This document shows positions 43,974 through 52,768 of a DNA stretch of 64,000 bases, in pieces. Source of the DNA: UBA6176 sp032119375 (GTDB taxonomy: Bacteria; Verrucomicrobiota; Verrucomicrobiia; Limisphaerales; UBA9464). Below the pieces are notes generated by a model. That model did no database searches. It saw only the letters and a program-made list of their open reading frames with translations, and had not been told where the DNA came from. The stretch lies in NCBI GenBank assembly GCA_964430505.1, contig CAYSGH010000001.1:1-64000 (forward strand). Direction: 5' to 3'. Numbering within the stretch: position 1 is the stretch's first letter; every line of letters begins with the position of its first letter. The position numbers and the translations under genes were made by a program.

Positions 43974-46931
43974 TCAATGACGAGTGCAGCACACGGCCGT
44001 CGTCGCAGCCCCCGGCTCGATCCGGGCCAGCGGCAGGTGGCTCCGATGCCCGCGGTAGTGGTCCGCCGAGCAACGAACCCTCGGCAACGGGACGTCGTCA
44101 CCCTCCAGCGGCTCAAACACGCCCGCGCCCCGGTACACCGAGATGGACGCCTTCGCGGCATCCACGCACGCCAGGCGGATCCAGCGGTTCTCCAGCCATT
44201 CCTTCAGCTCCGCGTTGGCATGGATGACGGCCAGCACCACCTCCGGGGTGTTTTCCACCACAAACAGGATCCGGACCGGCTCGTGGATCTCCACCATCTG
44301 CCACGTCAAACCCGTCCGCAGGTCCCCTTGCATCCCGTTCATCACCCCGACGAGGCCCGTCACGTTGTGCGGCAGCTTCGTCCCGCACCCCAGCACCTCG
44401 TTGTCCACCGTCGAGAAGTAGTACTCGAGGCTGATGCCGCCGCAGACGGGGATGACCGCGCCCAGGATGTTGCCGAGGAACCGCGACGTCGGGTCGGATG
44501 CGTGGTCGTAGGAAATGAGGAAGGCACGGCGGTCCAGGAACAGCCCGCGCGTCGTGTCCCGTCGTCCCACGAAGGCGATGGCGTTCGTGGAATGGCCGTA
44601 CTCGGGCCGCGGCTCCCCCAGGTGCTCCGATCGCTGCATCACGTGGCGGAGCGCCTCCTCCGGTGCGAGCGACGGGGACGCGACCTCGAACCGCCGGATG
44701 CGCTCGTGGGCGTTCCGTCGCCGCGCCTCGTCCAGCACCGCGCGCAGCGCCGTGAGGTCCGGTCCGTGCGTCGCGGGCATCCGGTCCAGGTCGAAGAGGT
44801 CGATGTCGTCGCTGCACGTGTCGTGGTAGCCGCCCAGGAACCACGTGTCGTCCGGGATGACCAGGCCTCGCGAGCGCAGCTCGGCGCGCACGTCGGGATG
44901 GTTCGCCAACGTCGCGAACAACCGCGCGTTCGGGCCGCCTTGCCGCCCGCCGCACGCGCCGCAGTCGTAGGCCGACTCATGCGGGTTGTTCAGGCTCGTC
45001 GATCCGTGGCCCAGCACCACCACCAGGCGCGCATGGCCCGACTTCATGCCCATCGGCCCCAGGACGTTCCCCACGCGGTCGGCCATCTCCGACACGCTGA
45101 ACCCCATGAACAGCCCCCGCGTGGCCTCGCGCGCCGACTCGTCGTGCCGCATGAAGCGCAGCTCCGTGCGCGGCTCCGGCAGGAACCGCGCGTTCAGCCA
45201 GCGCACCAGCCGGGCGTAGCCCAGCGGCGACAACACCCGCAGCACCAACGGGAACAGGCTGAAGAAGCCCAGCACGATGGTGCTGAGCAACCCGCGGACG
45301 AGCGTCTGCGACGACACGTTTCCGGACCGCACCAGCCGCGACCAAAGCCTGCGCAGCGCCAGGCGCTTCTCGTGCGTGTCCGCGTGCCCCTCCGCCGGGC
45401 CCTCGCGCACCGCGTGCTGGGGCGTCACCACCACGGGGCACAGCGCCACCGGCCCGGCGTCGTCGATCCCCGCGTAGTCGATCGCGCACCCAAAGAACCC
45501 CGCCGCCCCGTGCGTCTCGACCGACGGCTCGATCTCCTCGATGGCACGCCGGATCGACTCCTCGCGGTCGTCGATGCAAAACACCATCTGCGCCATGGGC
45601 CTTCCCGGCGGCCTCCCGAGGCGGCCTGCCGCGAGGTGCTGGCGCAACGGCACCAAAATCAAGCGCTCGTGCCGACGCTCGTAGGCCAGGTGGAGGATGC
45701 GCCGACGCTCCATCGATCCCGCCGCGTCCACGGCGTCCACCCAACGTCCCATCCGGGTGTCGTCCAACGCCGCCAGCGCCGCCGCGCCCATCCCCAGCAC
45801 CTGCGCCGCGTCGAAGGCTGCCGCCACCCGTTCTAGGTCGCCCGGGCCCGCCTGGGTCACCCGCCGCGCCCGCCACAACGACGCCCCGCCCAGCTCGCGT
45901 CGCGTCGCCGTCACCACCAGGACCAATCGCACCGCCAGGAAGTCCACCAGCCGCGTCGGCACGATGATGTGCGGCGCGAGCCCCGGCTTCGCCTCCAGCA
46001 ATGCCATCATTCCGGACCATCCTGGCAACGCGAGCAGCTCCGCCGTCACAAAATCCTCCCACTCGCCCGGGGGCACGCCCAGCTCCGCCAGGCATTGCAA
46101 CACCGCCGACTCGGAGTCCACCCGCGCCGAGCCCAGCCGTTCAAACGCGTCCCGCAAACCCTCCAGCCCCTGCGGGGCCACGGACGCCCCGCGTGACAGG
46201 AGCTGCACGCACGCCTTGAAGAATCCGTCGCAACGCAGCGGCATCGGCCAGTACGCCACCCCTTGGTCCAGGAACGCCCCCGCCAGCCGGATGAGCGTCG
46301 GGTGTACCCGCTCGTCCATGCCCTCGATCACGTCGGCGGGCCGCCGCGGCACGACCGCCTCGGTCGCGCCGAGGCGCGGCACGCGGGCCAGGCAGCATTC
46401 CCACAGCGCACGCGGGCTGCCGTCGGCCAAGGCCTGCCGCGTTGCCTCCGGCAGGTCGTCCCGGAACCGCTCGAGCCAGTCGCCCTCCTCCAGGTGCCAC
46501 GGGATCGTTTCCTGCGGCACGGTCCGGCTTCCCGCCTTCAGCCATGCGCCCACTAACTGCCGCCACGTCAGCCGCCCGGGCAGGATGTCGGCGTCCAGCT
46601 CGCGCGCGAGCACCACGTCGATGTCCGCGTCCAGGATGCGTCCCTGCGCCTGCGCCGCGCGATAGGCCGCCTCCGACAGGAAGGGCTCCGAACGAAAGGT
46701 GCGTCCCGCCTCAAGCACGGCCTGCTCGAAGGGGATGTGCTGGAACGCATGGAGCGTGTTGTGGTGCACGAACACGCCGATGGGCCCCTGGATGGGCAAC
46801 AAGTGCGCCGCGTGCGCAAGGACCCCACGCAGCCGCGCCACATCCCCGCCGACTCCATGAACCTCCGCCCCGCCGTGGTCCGACATCACCATGGAGGTGA
46901 AGCATGGGGACAGAGCTTCCGACGACGCCAT
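43974..46931 (-). CDS. dabA: DabA-type (DUF2309) inorganic-carbon uptake protein
   Basis: A 985-residue DUF2309 protein. The beta-carbonic-anhydrase-like zinc site described for DabA is fully kept: Cys452 and Asp454 in VFCIDDREESIRR, His642 in VVLGHGSTS and Cys657 in SAYDCGACGG. The Cys-x-Asp spacing and the 15-residue His-Cys spacing equal those reported for Halothiobacillus DabA2. DabA hydrates CO2 one-way at the membrane, coupled to its NuoL-like partner, to accumulate bicarbonate. The start at 46931 is favoured by GGAG five bases upstream; ATG at 46886 is an alternative. It begins the three-gene unit and is divergent from a SulP transporter. Confidence 0.93.
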   Translation of the reverse strand: MASSEALSPCFTSMVMSDHGGAEVHGVGGDVARLRGVLAHAAHLLPIQGPIGVFVHHNTLHAFQHIPFEQAVLEAGRTFRSEPFLSEAAYRAAQAQGRILDADIDVVLARELDADILPGRLTWRQLVGAWLKAGSRTVPQETIPWHLEEGDWLERFRDDLPEATRQALADGSPRALWECCLARVPRLGATEAVVPRRPADVIEGMDERVHPTLIRLAGAFLDQGVAYWPMPLRCDGFFKACVQLLSRGASVAPQGLEGLRDAFERLGSARVDSESAVLQCLAELGVPPGEWEDFVTAELLALPGWSGMMALLEAKPGLAPHIIVPTRLVDFLAVRLVLVVTATRRELGGASLWRARRVTQAGPGDLERVAAAFDAAQVLGMGAAALAALDDTRMGRWVDAVDAAGSMERRRILHLAYERRHERLILVPLRQHLAAGRLGRPPGRPMAQMVFCIDDREESIRRAIEEIEPSVETHGAAGFFGCAIDYAGIDDAGPVALCPVVVTPQHAVREGPAEGHADTHEKRLALRRLWSRLVRSGNVSSQTLVRGLLSTIVLGFFSLFPLVLRVLSPLGYARLVRWLNARFLPEPRTELRFMRHDESAREATRGLFMGFSVSEMADRVGNVLGPMGMKSGHARLVVVLGHGSTSLNNPHESAYDCGACGGRQGGPNARLFATLANHPDVRAELRSRGLVIPDDTWFLGGYHDTCSDDIDLFDLDRMPATHGPDLTALRAVLDEARRRNAHERIRRFEVASPSLAPEEALRHVMQRSEHLGEPRPEYGHSTNAIAFVGRRDTTRGLFLDRRAFLISYDHASDPTSRFLGNILGAVIPVCGGISLEYYFSTVDNEVLGCGTKLPHNVTGLVGVMNGMQGDLRTGLTWQMVEIHEPVRILFVVENTPEVVLAVIHANAELKEWLENRWIRLACVDAAKASISVYRGAGVFEPLEGDDVPLPRVRCSADHYRGHRSHLPLARIEPGAATTAVCCTRH

Positions 46932-47090
46932 CCCGTCTCCGGGCGACGGTTCGGCACCCCGGCACGGGACCCCCATTCGGGACGCGAACCCTAGCCTGAC
47001 GACGGGATACCCGGTACGCGAGGCCACCGGGCAGATTCTCGGACGGGACGGGCCTTCCATGGCCTGCACGTCGAAAACACAGGATTCGTC

Positions 47091-48716
47091 ATGTCATCGC
47101 CTGCATCCATCGCACGTCCGGCCGGGCCCGCGCCCGTCGGCAACCTCGACGGCTTCCGCCGTCACCTCGGCAAGGACCTCATGTCGGGGTTCCTGGTCTT
47201 CCTGATCGCCCTGCCCCTGTGCCTGGGCATCTCCGTGGCGTCGGGCGCGCCCGCCATCGCCGGCATCTTCACCGCCGTCATGGGCGGCATGCTGACGCCG
47301 TTCCTGAGCAACTCGGAACTCACCATCAAGGGTCCGGCGGCGGGCATGATCGTCATCGTGCTCGGCGCGATGACGGACCTGGGCTACGAGAAGGCATTGG
47401 CCGTGGGCGTCGTCGCCGGCGTGATCCAGGTCCTGTTCGGGCTGTTTCGCCTCGGGACGTTGGGCGAGTTCTTCCCGGTCGCGGCCGTGCACGGGATGCT
47501 GGCCGCCATCGGCGTCATCATCGTCTCCAAGCAGGTGCACGTCGCGCTCGGGGTGGCCGCCAAGTCCAAGGAACCGCTGGAGCTCCTCGCCGAGATCCCG
47601 CACTCGGTCATGAGCCTGAACCCCGAGCTCGCGATCATCGGCGGCATCTCGCTCGCCATCCTCTTCGGCCGACTGCTCATCAAGCACCCCGTCGTGCAGA
47701 GGATTCCCGGGCCCATGGTGGTGCTCATGGTGGCGACCCCGCTGGGCTACGGGTTCCACCTCGAGCAATCGCACTCCTACCAGTTCATGGGCCATGAATA
47801 CGCCGTCGGCCCCAAGAACCTCGTCGCCCTGCCCATGAGCATGCTCTCGGCGATCAAGTTCCCGGACTTCTCGGCCATCCTGGGCGTCGCGAGCATCAAG
47901 TGGATCGTGATGTACTCGCTGGTGGGCACCCTCGAGTCTTTGCTCAGCGCCAAGGCCGTGGACCTGCTCGACCCCTGGCAACGCCGCACCAACCTCAACC
48001 GCGACCTCCTCGCCGTCGGCCTCGCCAACACCGCCGTCTCCTTCCTCGGCGGCCTTCCCATGATCTCCGAGATCGTCCGCTCGTCGGCGAACCGCAACAA
48101 CGGCGCGCGCACCCGCTGGGCCAACTTCTGGCACGGGACGCTCCTCCTGGTCCTGGTCGCCGCCGTGCCCTCGCTCCTGAACCACATCCCCCTGGCCGCC
48201 CTGGCCGGCATGTTGGTCTTCACCGGCTACAACCTCGCCGCGCCCAAGGAGTTCTTCCACATGTGGCACGTCGGCAAGGGCCAGTTCCTAGTCTTCGTCG
48301 TCACGATGGTGGCGACCCTGGCCACCGACCTGCTCGTCGGGATCGCGGCGGGCATCGTGATGAAGCTCGTGCTGCACGTGGCCGCCGGGGTGTCCCCCGG
48401 GGCCTTGTTCGTCCCCAGCGTGCATCCCACGGTTTGCGAGACCACCGGCGACCCCGTCCTCCGCGTCCGCAAGGCCGCCGTCTTCTCCAACTGGCTTCCG
48501 ATCCGCAGCCGCCTGCTGGGGATGAAGAACCAGGCCCCACGCGTCCGCGTGGACCTCTCGGAGGCGCACCTCGTGGACCACAGCGTCATCAAGAAGCTCG
48601 AGGAAATGGCGCAGGACTGGAAGCTGGAGAACCGCGAACTCCTCGTCGTGGGCCTCGATGAACACCAACCCGTCTCGGACCATCCCCTGGCCGCCCGCAT
48701 GCGCCCCAAGGCCTGA
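47091..48716 (+). CDS. SulP family inorganic anion transporter
   Basis: A 541-residue SulP transporter. The membrane part (residues 30-420) has the family's inverted repeats with DLMSGFLVFLIALPLCLGIS and SELTIKGPAAGMIVIVLGAM. A C-terminal STAS-like region follows (VRVDLSEAHLVDHSVIKKL). Related proteins move bicarbonate, sulfate or other anions with sodium or protons. The divergent start, 159 bases from dabA, makes bicarbonate the favoured cargo here; sulfate is a real alternative. AGGA lies seven bases upstream of the ATG. A DUF2490 gene follows on the same strand after 58 bases. Confidence 0.92.
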   Translation: MSSPASIARPAGPAPVGNLDGFRRHLGKDLMSGFLVFLIALPLCLGISVASGAPAIAGIFTAVMGGMLTPFLSNSELTIKGPAAGMIVIVLGAMTDLGYEKALAVGVVAGVIQVLFGLFRLGTLGEFFPVAAVHGMLAAIGVIIVSKQVHVALGVAAKSKEPLELLAEIPHSVMSLNPELAIIGGISLAILFGRLLIKHPVVQRIPGPMVVLMVATPLGYGFHLEQSHSYQFMGHEYAVGPKNLVALPMSMLSAIKFPDFSAILGVASIKWIVMYSLVGTLESLLSAKAVDLLDPWQRRTNLNRDLLAVGLANTAVSFLGGLPMISEIVRSSANRNNGARTRWANFWHGTLLLVLVAAVPSLLNHIPLAALAGMLVFTGYNLAAPKEFFHMWHVGKGQFLVFVVTMVATLATDLLVGIAAGIVMKLVLHVAAGVSPGALFVPSVHPTVCETTGDPVLRVRKAAVFSNWLPIRSRLLGMKNQAPRVRVDLSEAHLVDHSVIKKLEEMAQDWKLENRELLVVGLDEHQPVSDHPLAARMRPKA

Positions 48717-48774
48717 TGGCCACGCCCCCGGCCCCGGCGAGACGTTCACGGCTGTGCCATTACCGACACGCTCC

Positions 48775-49536
48775 ATGACCCCTTCACGCATCGTCCCCGT
48801 CCGCGCGACCCGCTGGTCCATCGCCCTTGCGGCCGCCCTTGCTGGGTCGGCCGCCCAGGGCGCCGAGATCAGCGAGAACGCGAACATGTGGATCAGCTAC
48901 TTCGGGGACCACCCCATCGGCACCCACCGCTGGGGCGTTCATCTCGAAGGCCAGGCCCGCCTCGCCCAGATGGGCGACCCCTGGCAGCAGATCCTCATCC
49001 GCCCCGGCATCAATTACGCGCTCAACCCAAGCATCACGTTGTCCGGCGGCTATTGCTTCATCGAGCAGTTCCCGTACGGCGAGTTCCCCGTCGCCCATGA
49101 CTACCCGATTCACGCATCCTGGGAGCAGGTGGCCTACACCCATCCCGCCTTCGGGTTGAACTGGATGCACCGGGCGCGGCTGGAGCAGCGATGGATCGGC
49201 CAGATGCACAAGCTGGGCGAAAGCTGGGACGTCGCCGACTACCGCTACGAGAACCGCGTCCGCACCATGCTCCGCACCACCATCCCCCTCACGCGCGACA
49301 AGAGCTGGTACGTCGCCCTCTGGGATGAGGTGTTCGTCAACTTCGGCGACAACGTCCTCCGGAACGACTTCGACCAAAACCGCGCCACCATCGCCCTCGG
49401 GCGCAACCTCTCGAAGTACGTGCGCCTCGAGGTCGGCTTCATGGAGCAGACCCTCCAACGACGCGGCGGCAACGTCTGGGAACACAACCACACCTTGTCC
49501 GTCTCCCTCTTCTCCAAGGCACCCTTCGGGAACTAG
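48775..49536 (+). CDS. DUF2490 outer-membrane protein
   Basis: A 253-residue protein. The signal peptide ends near residue 30 (SAAQGAEISENAN). The mature part has alternating polar/hydrophobic strands with aromatic ends (NMWISYFGDHPIGTHRWG, ALNPSITLSGGYCFIEQF, SLGYRY-like ends), and a C-terminal strand like those of outer-membrane barrels. The pattern matches the DUF2490 family. It lies 58 bases after the SulP gene on the same strand and may be its outer-membrane partner. The function is not known. Confidence 0.82.
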   Translation: MTPSRIVPVRATRWSIALAAALAGSAAQGAEISENANMWISYFGDHPIGTHRWGVHLEGQARLAQMGDPWQQILIRPGINYALNPSITLSGGYCFIEQFPYGEFPVAHDYPIHASWEQVAYTHPAFGLNWMHRARLEQRWIGQMHKLGESWDVADYRYENRVRTMLRTTIPLTRDKSWYVALWDEVFVNFGDNVLRNDFDQNRATIALGRNLSKYVRLEVGFMEQTLQRRGGNVWEHNHTLSVSLFSKAPFGN

Positions 49537-49581
49537 CCCGGCGTCGCGCCCGGCGTGCCCGCATGGGACTCGGGTGATCCC

Positions 49582-51024
49582 TCAAGGAACCGCGCCCGCG
49601 CCCCGGCGGGTGTTCCAGGCCTCCACCAATGCCGGGAACCCGCACCCCTCGCAGAGCGCGTTCGAGGCGTCGCAGAAGTCCGCCGCCACCTGGAGGAACC
49701 CTTGCTGGATGGCCGCCGTGCGTGGCAGCGGCCGCTTCTCGCCGCCCAGGAGCCGAAGCCGGGCCATCTTCAGCACCGCGTTGTCCTCGCCGGACGGCCA
49801 TTCAAGGAAACGCCGCCACACCAGCGCCCGCACGTCGTGCGCCGGGTCCGCCACCGCCAACGCGCGCGCCCAGAGCCATGGCAGGACCACGTTCACCACA
49901 AGGTCCACCAAGCGCGGGCCGCCCAGCAACGGCGAGGGCCGCGTGGCCCCCGACCGCAGCGTCCAATGCGTCTCCCAGAAGGCATCTCCGGACGGCTGCA
50001 ACACGCGGGCCACGTTGGCGAACGCCGACGCCGTGTCCGCCGCCTTCAGAATGGCTTCCACGAGCGCCCCGCCGCGCGGCCCGGCCGCCAGCCAATGCCC
50101 CGCCAAGGCCACCCGCCGCTCCGGATGGTTCGCCGGGCGCAACCCCGCCAGCCTCCATGCGTCGCGGGGAAGGCCGCCCAGCGGCCAGCGCCCCGCCTCG
50201 CGCCACCAACGGTCCCACATCGCCCGCAGGTGCCCGGCGTTGGGACCCTCCGGCTGCGCCGGAAGCAGGCCCGACAAGCCAAACAAGCACGCCTGCGCCC
50301 CCAGAAGGTCCATGCGATCGCGTTCCGGCGAAGCCCACTCCGCCAGACAGCGAAGCGGCCACGTGTTGTGCCGGTAGCCCAACGCCGAGACGAGCCCCTC
50401 CCACAACGCCCCCTCCCATCCCCGATGCCGCGCCCGGTGGCTGAATTCCCCCGCCTTGCGGTCCAGTCGATGCCGCGCCGCCTGCAACAGCAACGCCTCC
50501 AGCCCCGCCGTCCCGAGGCGTCGCAAGGGCGCGCAACAGCCGCCGCGAACGTTGGCCGGGATGAGCCCGGGCGCCTCCCCTTCCAGCCACGGCACCAGGT
50601 CCCGCAACGGAGCTTCCAGCCCGTCCTGCATCGTCCACGTCGGCACCGGCGATCCACCCGTGGGCCTCTCCCACACGACATGCAGCACGACGGCCCGATA
50701 GGCCGGGTTCCGGTCATGCCCATGCACGCTCCAGCCCGAGGCATCCACGTCGATTTCCACGTCCCCCTGAATGGGCGGGCCGTCGTCCAGGCGGACGATG
50801 GCGCCGCGAAAGTCCGGGCCCGGGCCCCGGTTCCAGAAGCCGGGATGCAGGATGCGCAGGGCACGGTCATCCGTCAGGAGCAGCCCGTCGCGCAGCACGC
50901 GTTGGTGCCGCCAGATGTGCTGCAGCCAATGTTCGGGCGGGCGCCCCTCGTCGCGCAGTCCGGATCCGCGCCGCCAAGCCTGAAGCCCATCCGCATAGAA
51001 CCCGTCATCGGTTGCTGGAATCAT
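49582..51024 (-). CDS. DUF2851 family protein
   Basis: A 480-residue protein with DUF2851 features: an N-terminal LQHIWRHQRVL, then PGFWNRGPGPDFRGAIVRL and DVEIDVDASGWSVHGHDRNP followed by YRAVVLHVVWE. The C-terminal part ends with a cysteine-rich CEGCGFPALVEAW. The family is widespread in Bacteroidota and Verrucomicrobia and has no assigned function. No signal peptide or membrane segment is seen. The gene is convergent with the DUF2490 gene. Confidence 0.85.
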   Translation of the reverse strand: MIPATDDGFYADGLQAWRRGSGLRDEGRPPEHWLQHIWRHQRVLRDGLLLTDDRALRILHPGFWNRGPGPDFRGAIVRLDDGPPIQGDVEIDVDASGWSVHGHDRNPAYRAVVLHVVWERPTGGSPVPTWTMQDGLEAPLRDLVPWLEGEAPGLIPANVRGGCCAPLRRLGTAGLEALLLQAARHRLDRKAGEFSHRARHRGWEGALWEGLVSALGYRHNTWPLRCLAEWASPERDRMDLLGAQACLFGLSGLLPAQPEGPNAGHLRAMWDRWWREAGRWPLGGLPRDAWRLAGLRPANHPERRVALAGHWLAAGPRGGALVEAILKAADTASAFANVARVLQPSGDAFWETHWTLRSGATRPSPLLGGPRLVDLVVNVVLPWLWARALAVADPAHDVRALVWRRFLEWPSGEDNAVLKMARLRLLGGEKRPLPRTAAIQQGFLQVAADFCDASNALCEGCGFPALVEAWNTRRGAGAVP

Positions 51025-51160
51025 GCGGCCGACCTTCGGGGGCGCTCGCGGCCTCCGTCAAAGGGCGGAGCCCCGGCCATGTGCTGGGGTGCTTGGGAAG
51101 GTCCGCTCACGGAGCCGCAGAGGCCACGGATCTCCCGATACATGCGTCGCACCACCCCAT

Positions 51161-51209
51161 CGCCCCCCGCCCCCCGCCCCCCGCTTCCCGCTTCCCGCTT
51201 CCCACTTCC
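51161..51209. repeat. Heptanucleotide tandem repeat (seven units)
   Basis: Three copies of CGCCCCC are followed by three of CGCTTCC and one CACTTCC, a strict 7-base period over 49 bases between two genes. The region 51025-51309 around it has no recognisable gene. The array is GC-rich on one strand (pyrimidine tract), so it may form unusual DNA structure and vary in copy number. Confidence 0.85.
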
Positions 51210-51309
51210 CGCCCACGGGCCATCGCCGGCCTCGGGATGCCCTGCGCCCCGTGGCCCCCTTGGTTTCCATGCTCGACCACCGGCGGCGGAAGGGCATCAT
51301 GGCGTTTGA

Positions 51310-52686
51310 ATGTTGATTACGAACCTGAACCCCGACGCCGACATTGGAGCCAGCGCATGGCATGTCGACTTCGAGGGGCACGGCCTCCTGTTGGACGCCG
51401 GCATCCATCCCAAGCGCGAGGGCAAGCACGGGCTTCCGCTCCTCGACCGCGTCCCCAAGAACAGCGTGGACGCCATCGCGATTTCCCATTGCCACCACGA
51501 CCACGTGGGGGCGTTGCCCGTGGCGCTCCGCCGGTTCCCGCACGCCAACGTGCTGATGACCGAGCTGAGCTACTTCCTCGTCGAGCGCATCCTCCACAAC
51601 TCGGTGAACGTCATGCAGCGCCAGCGGGACGAGCAGGGGATCCGCGAGTATCCGCTCTACACGCACGAGGAGGTGGACGACTACGCGGCGGTCATCATGG
51701 GCTACCAGTACGGCCGCCAGGTCGAGTGGACCCACCCGCACCGGCGCAAGGCAGGCAAGACGATGCCCACCCTCGAGTTCCTCGACGCCGGCCACACCCT
51801 CGGGTCCGCCGGCGTCATGGTCCGCGGGGCCAAGGAGTCCCTGCTGTACTCCGGCGACGTCTGCTTCCATGACCAGACGATCCTGCGCGGCGCGGACTTT
51901 GGGGATGCGCGGGCCGACGTGCTGATCCTGGAGACCACGCGCGGGGCGCGGGCCGCCGTGCCGGGCGTCACCCGCGAGACCGAGATCGAGCGCCTGCTCA
52001 CGTCCGTATCCGCCACGTTCAAGCGCAAGGGTTCCGTGTTGATCCCCGCCTTCGGGCTCGGCCGCACCCAGGAGATTCTCGCGCAGCTCGCGCTCTGGAT
52101 GGCGCAGGGCAAGCTCAAGCGCCAGCCCGTGTACATCGGCGGCCTCGGGAAGGTCTTCTCCGAGATCTACGACATCGAGTCGCACCGGGCCAACCGCAGC
52201 CATCGCAACCTCAAGCTCACCGAGGCGCTCGACCTGCGCGTCCTGTCCGTCAACCAGGTCGCGTCCCTGCGCCTCGCCACGCCCCATCTCTTCGTCCTCA
52301 CCTCCGGGATGATGAACGAGAACACCGCCGCCCATGACCTTGCCGCCCGGATGGCCCAGGACGAGAAGCACGGCATCTTCTTCGTGGGCTACGCGGATCC
52401 CGACACCCCCGGCGGCCGCCTCAAGGAAAGCAAGACGGGCAAGCGCTTCCGCTTCAGCGAGGGCGCCGGCGACCTCAAGCGCCGCTGCATCATGGACGAC
52501 TTCGACCTGAGCGCCCATGCCCAGCGTGAGGACCTCCTCGGGCTCGTCGCCCGCGTGCAGCCCAAGACCGTCCTCCTCGGCCACGGCGACGGCCCCGCCC
52601 GCGCCTGGATGGCCAAGGAAATCCAACGACGACACCCCCGCATCCGCGTCGTCCAGCCCGGGCCCGGCGAGAAGGTGAAGGCGTAG
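51310..52686 (+). CDS. Beta-CASP metallo-beta-lactamase-fold ribonuclease-like protein
   Basis: A 458-residue protein of the metallo-beta-lactamase/beta-CASP group (CPSF73/RNase J-like, YSH1-type). The metal motif H-x-H-x-D-H is in ISHCHHDHVGALP; DAGHTLGSAGVMV and YSGDVCFHDQTIL carry the next ligands; the beta-CASP part has LIPAFGLGRTQEILAQL; the C-terminal LGHGDGPARAWM carries the last histidine. It probably processes RNA by endo- or exonucleolytic cleavage. Start ATG follows the repeat region. No Shine-Dalgarno site is evident. Confidence 0.88.
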   Translation: MLITNLNPDADIGASAWHVDFEGHGLLLDAGIHPKREGKHGLPLLDRVPKNSVDAIAISHCHHDHVGALPVALRRFPHANVLMTELSYFLVERILHNSVNVMQRQRDEQGIREYPLYTHEEVDDYAAVIMGYQYGRQVEWTHPHRRKAGKTMPTLEFLDAGHTLGSAGVMVRGAKESLLYSGDVCFHDQTILRGADFGDARADVLILETTRGARAAVPGVTRETEIERLLTSVSATFKRKGSVLIPAFGLGRTQEILAQLALWMAQGKLKRQPVYIGGLGKVFSEIYDIESHRANRSHRNLKLTEALDLRVLSVNQVASLRLATPHLFVLTSGMMNENTAAHDLAARMAQDEKHGIFFVGYADPDTPGGRLKESKTGKRFRFSEGAGDLKRRCIMDDFDLSAHAQREDLLGLVARVQPKTVLLGHGDGPARAWMAKEIQRRHPRIRVVQPGPGEKVKA

Positions 52687-52768
52687 CTGGAGGACGGCTC
52701 CGGCCGGCATCCGTGGGCGAGGAAGGGCGAGGCTCGCCAAGCCCGTTGCGTTGCCCAAGGATGCGGCC

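Noticed and set aside
43974..46931. dabA initiation at the furthest upstream in-frame ATG (47069)
   Set aside because: The extra residues are not family-like and would run across most of the divergent promoter region; 46931 has a better ribosome site.
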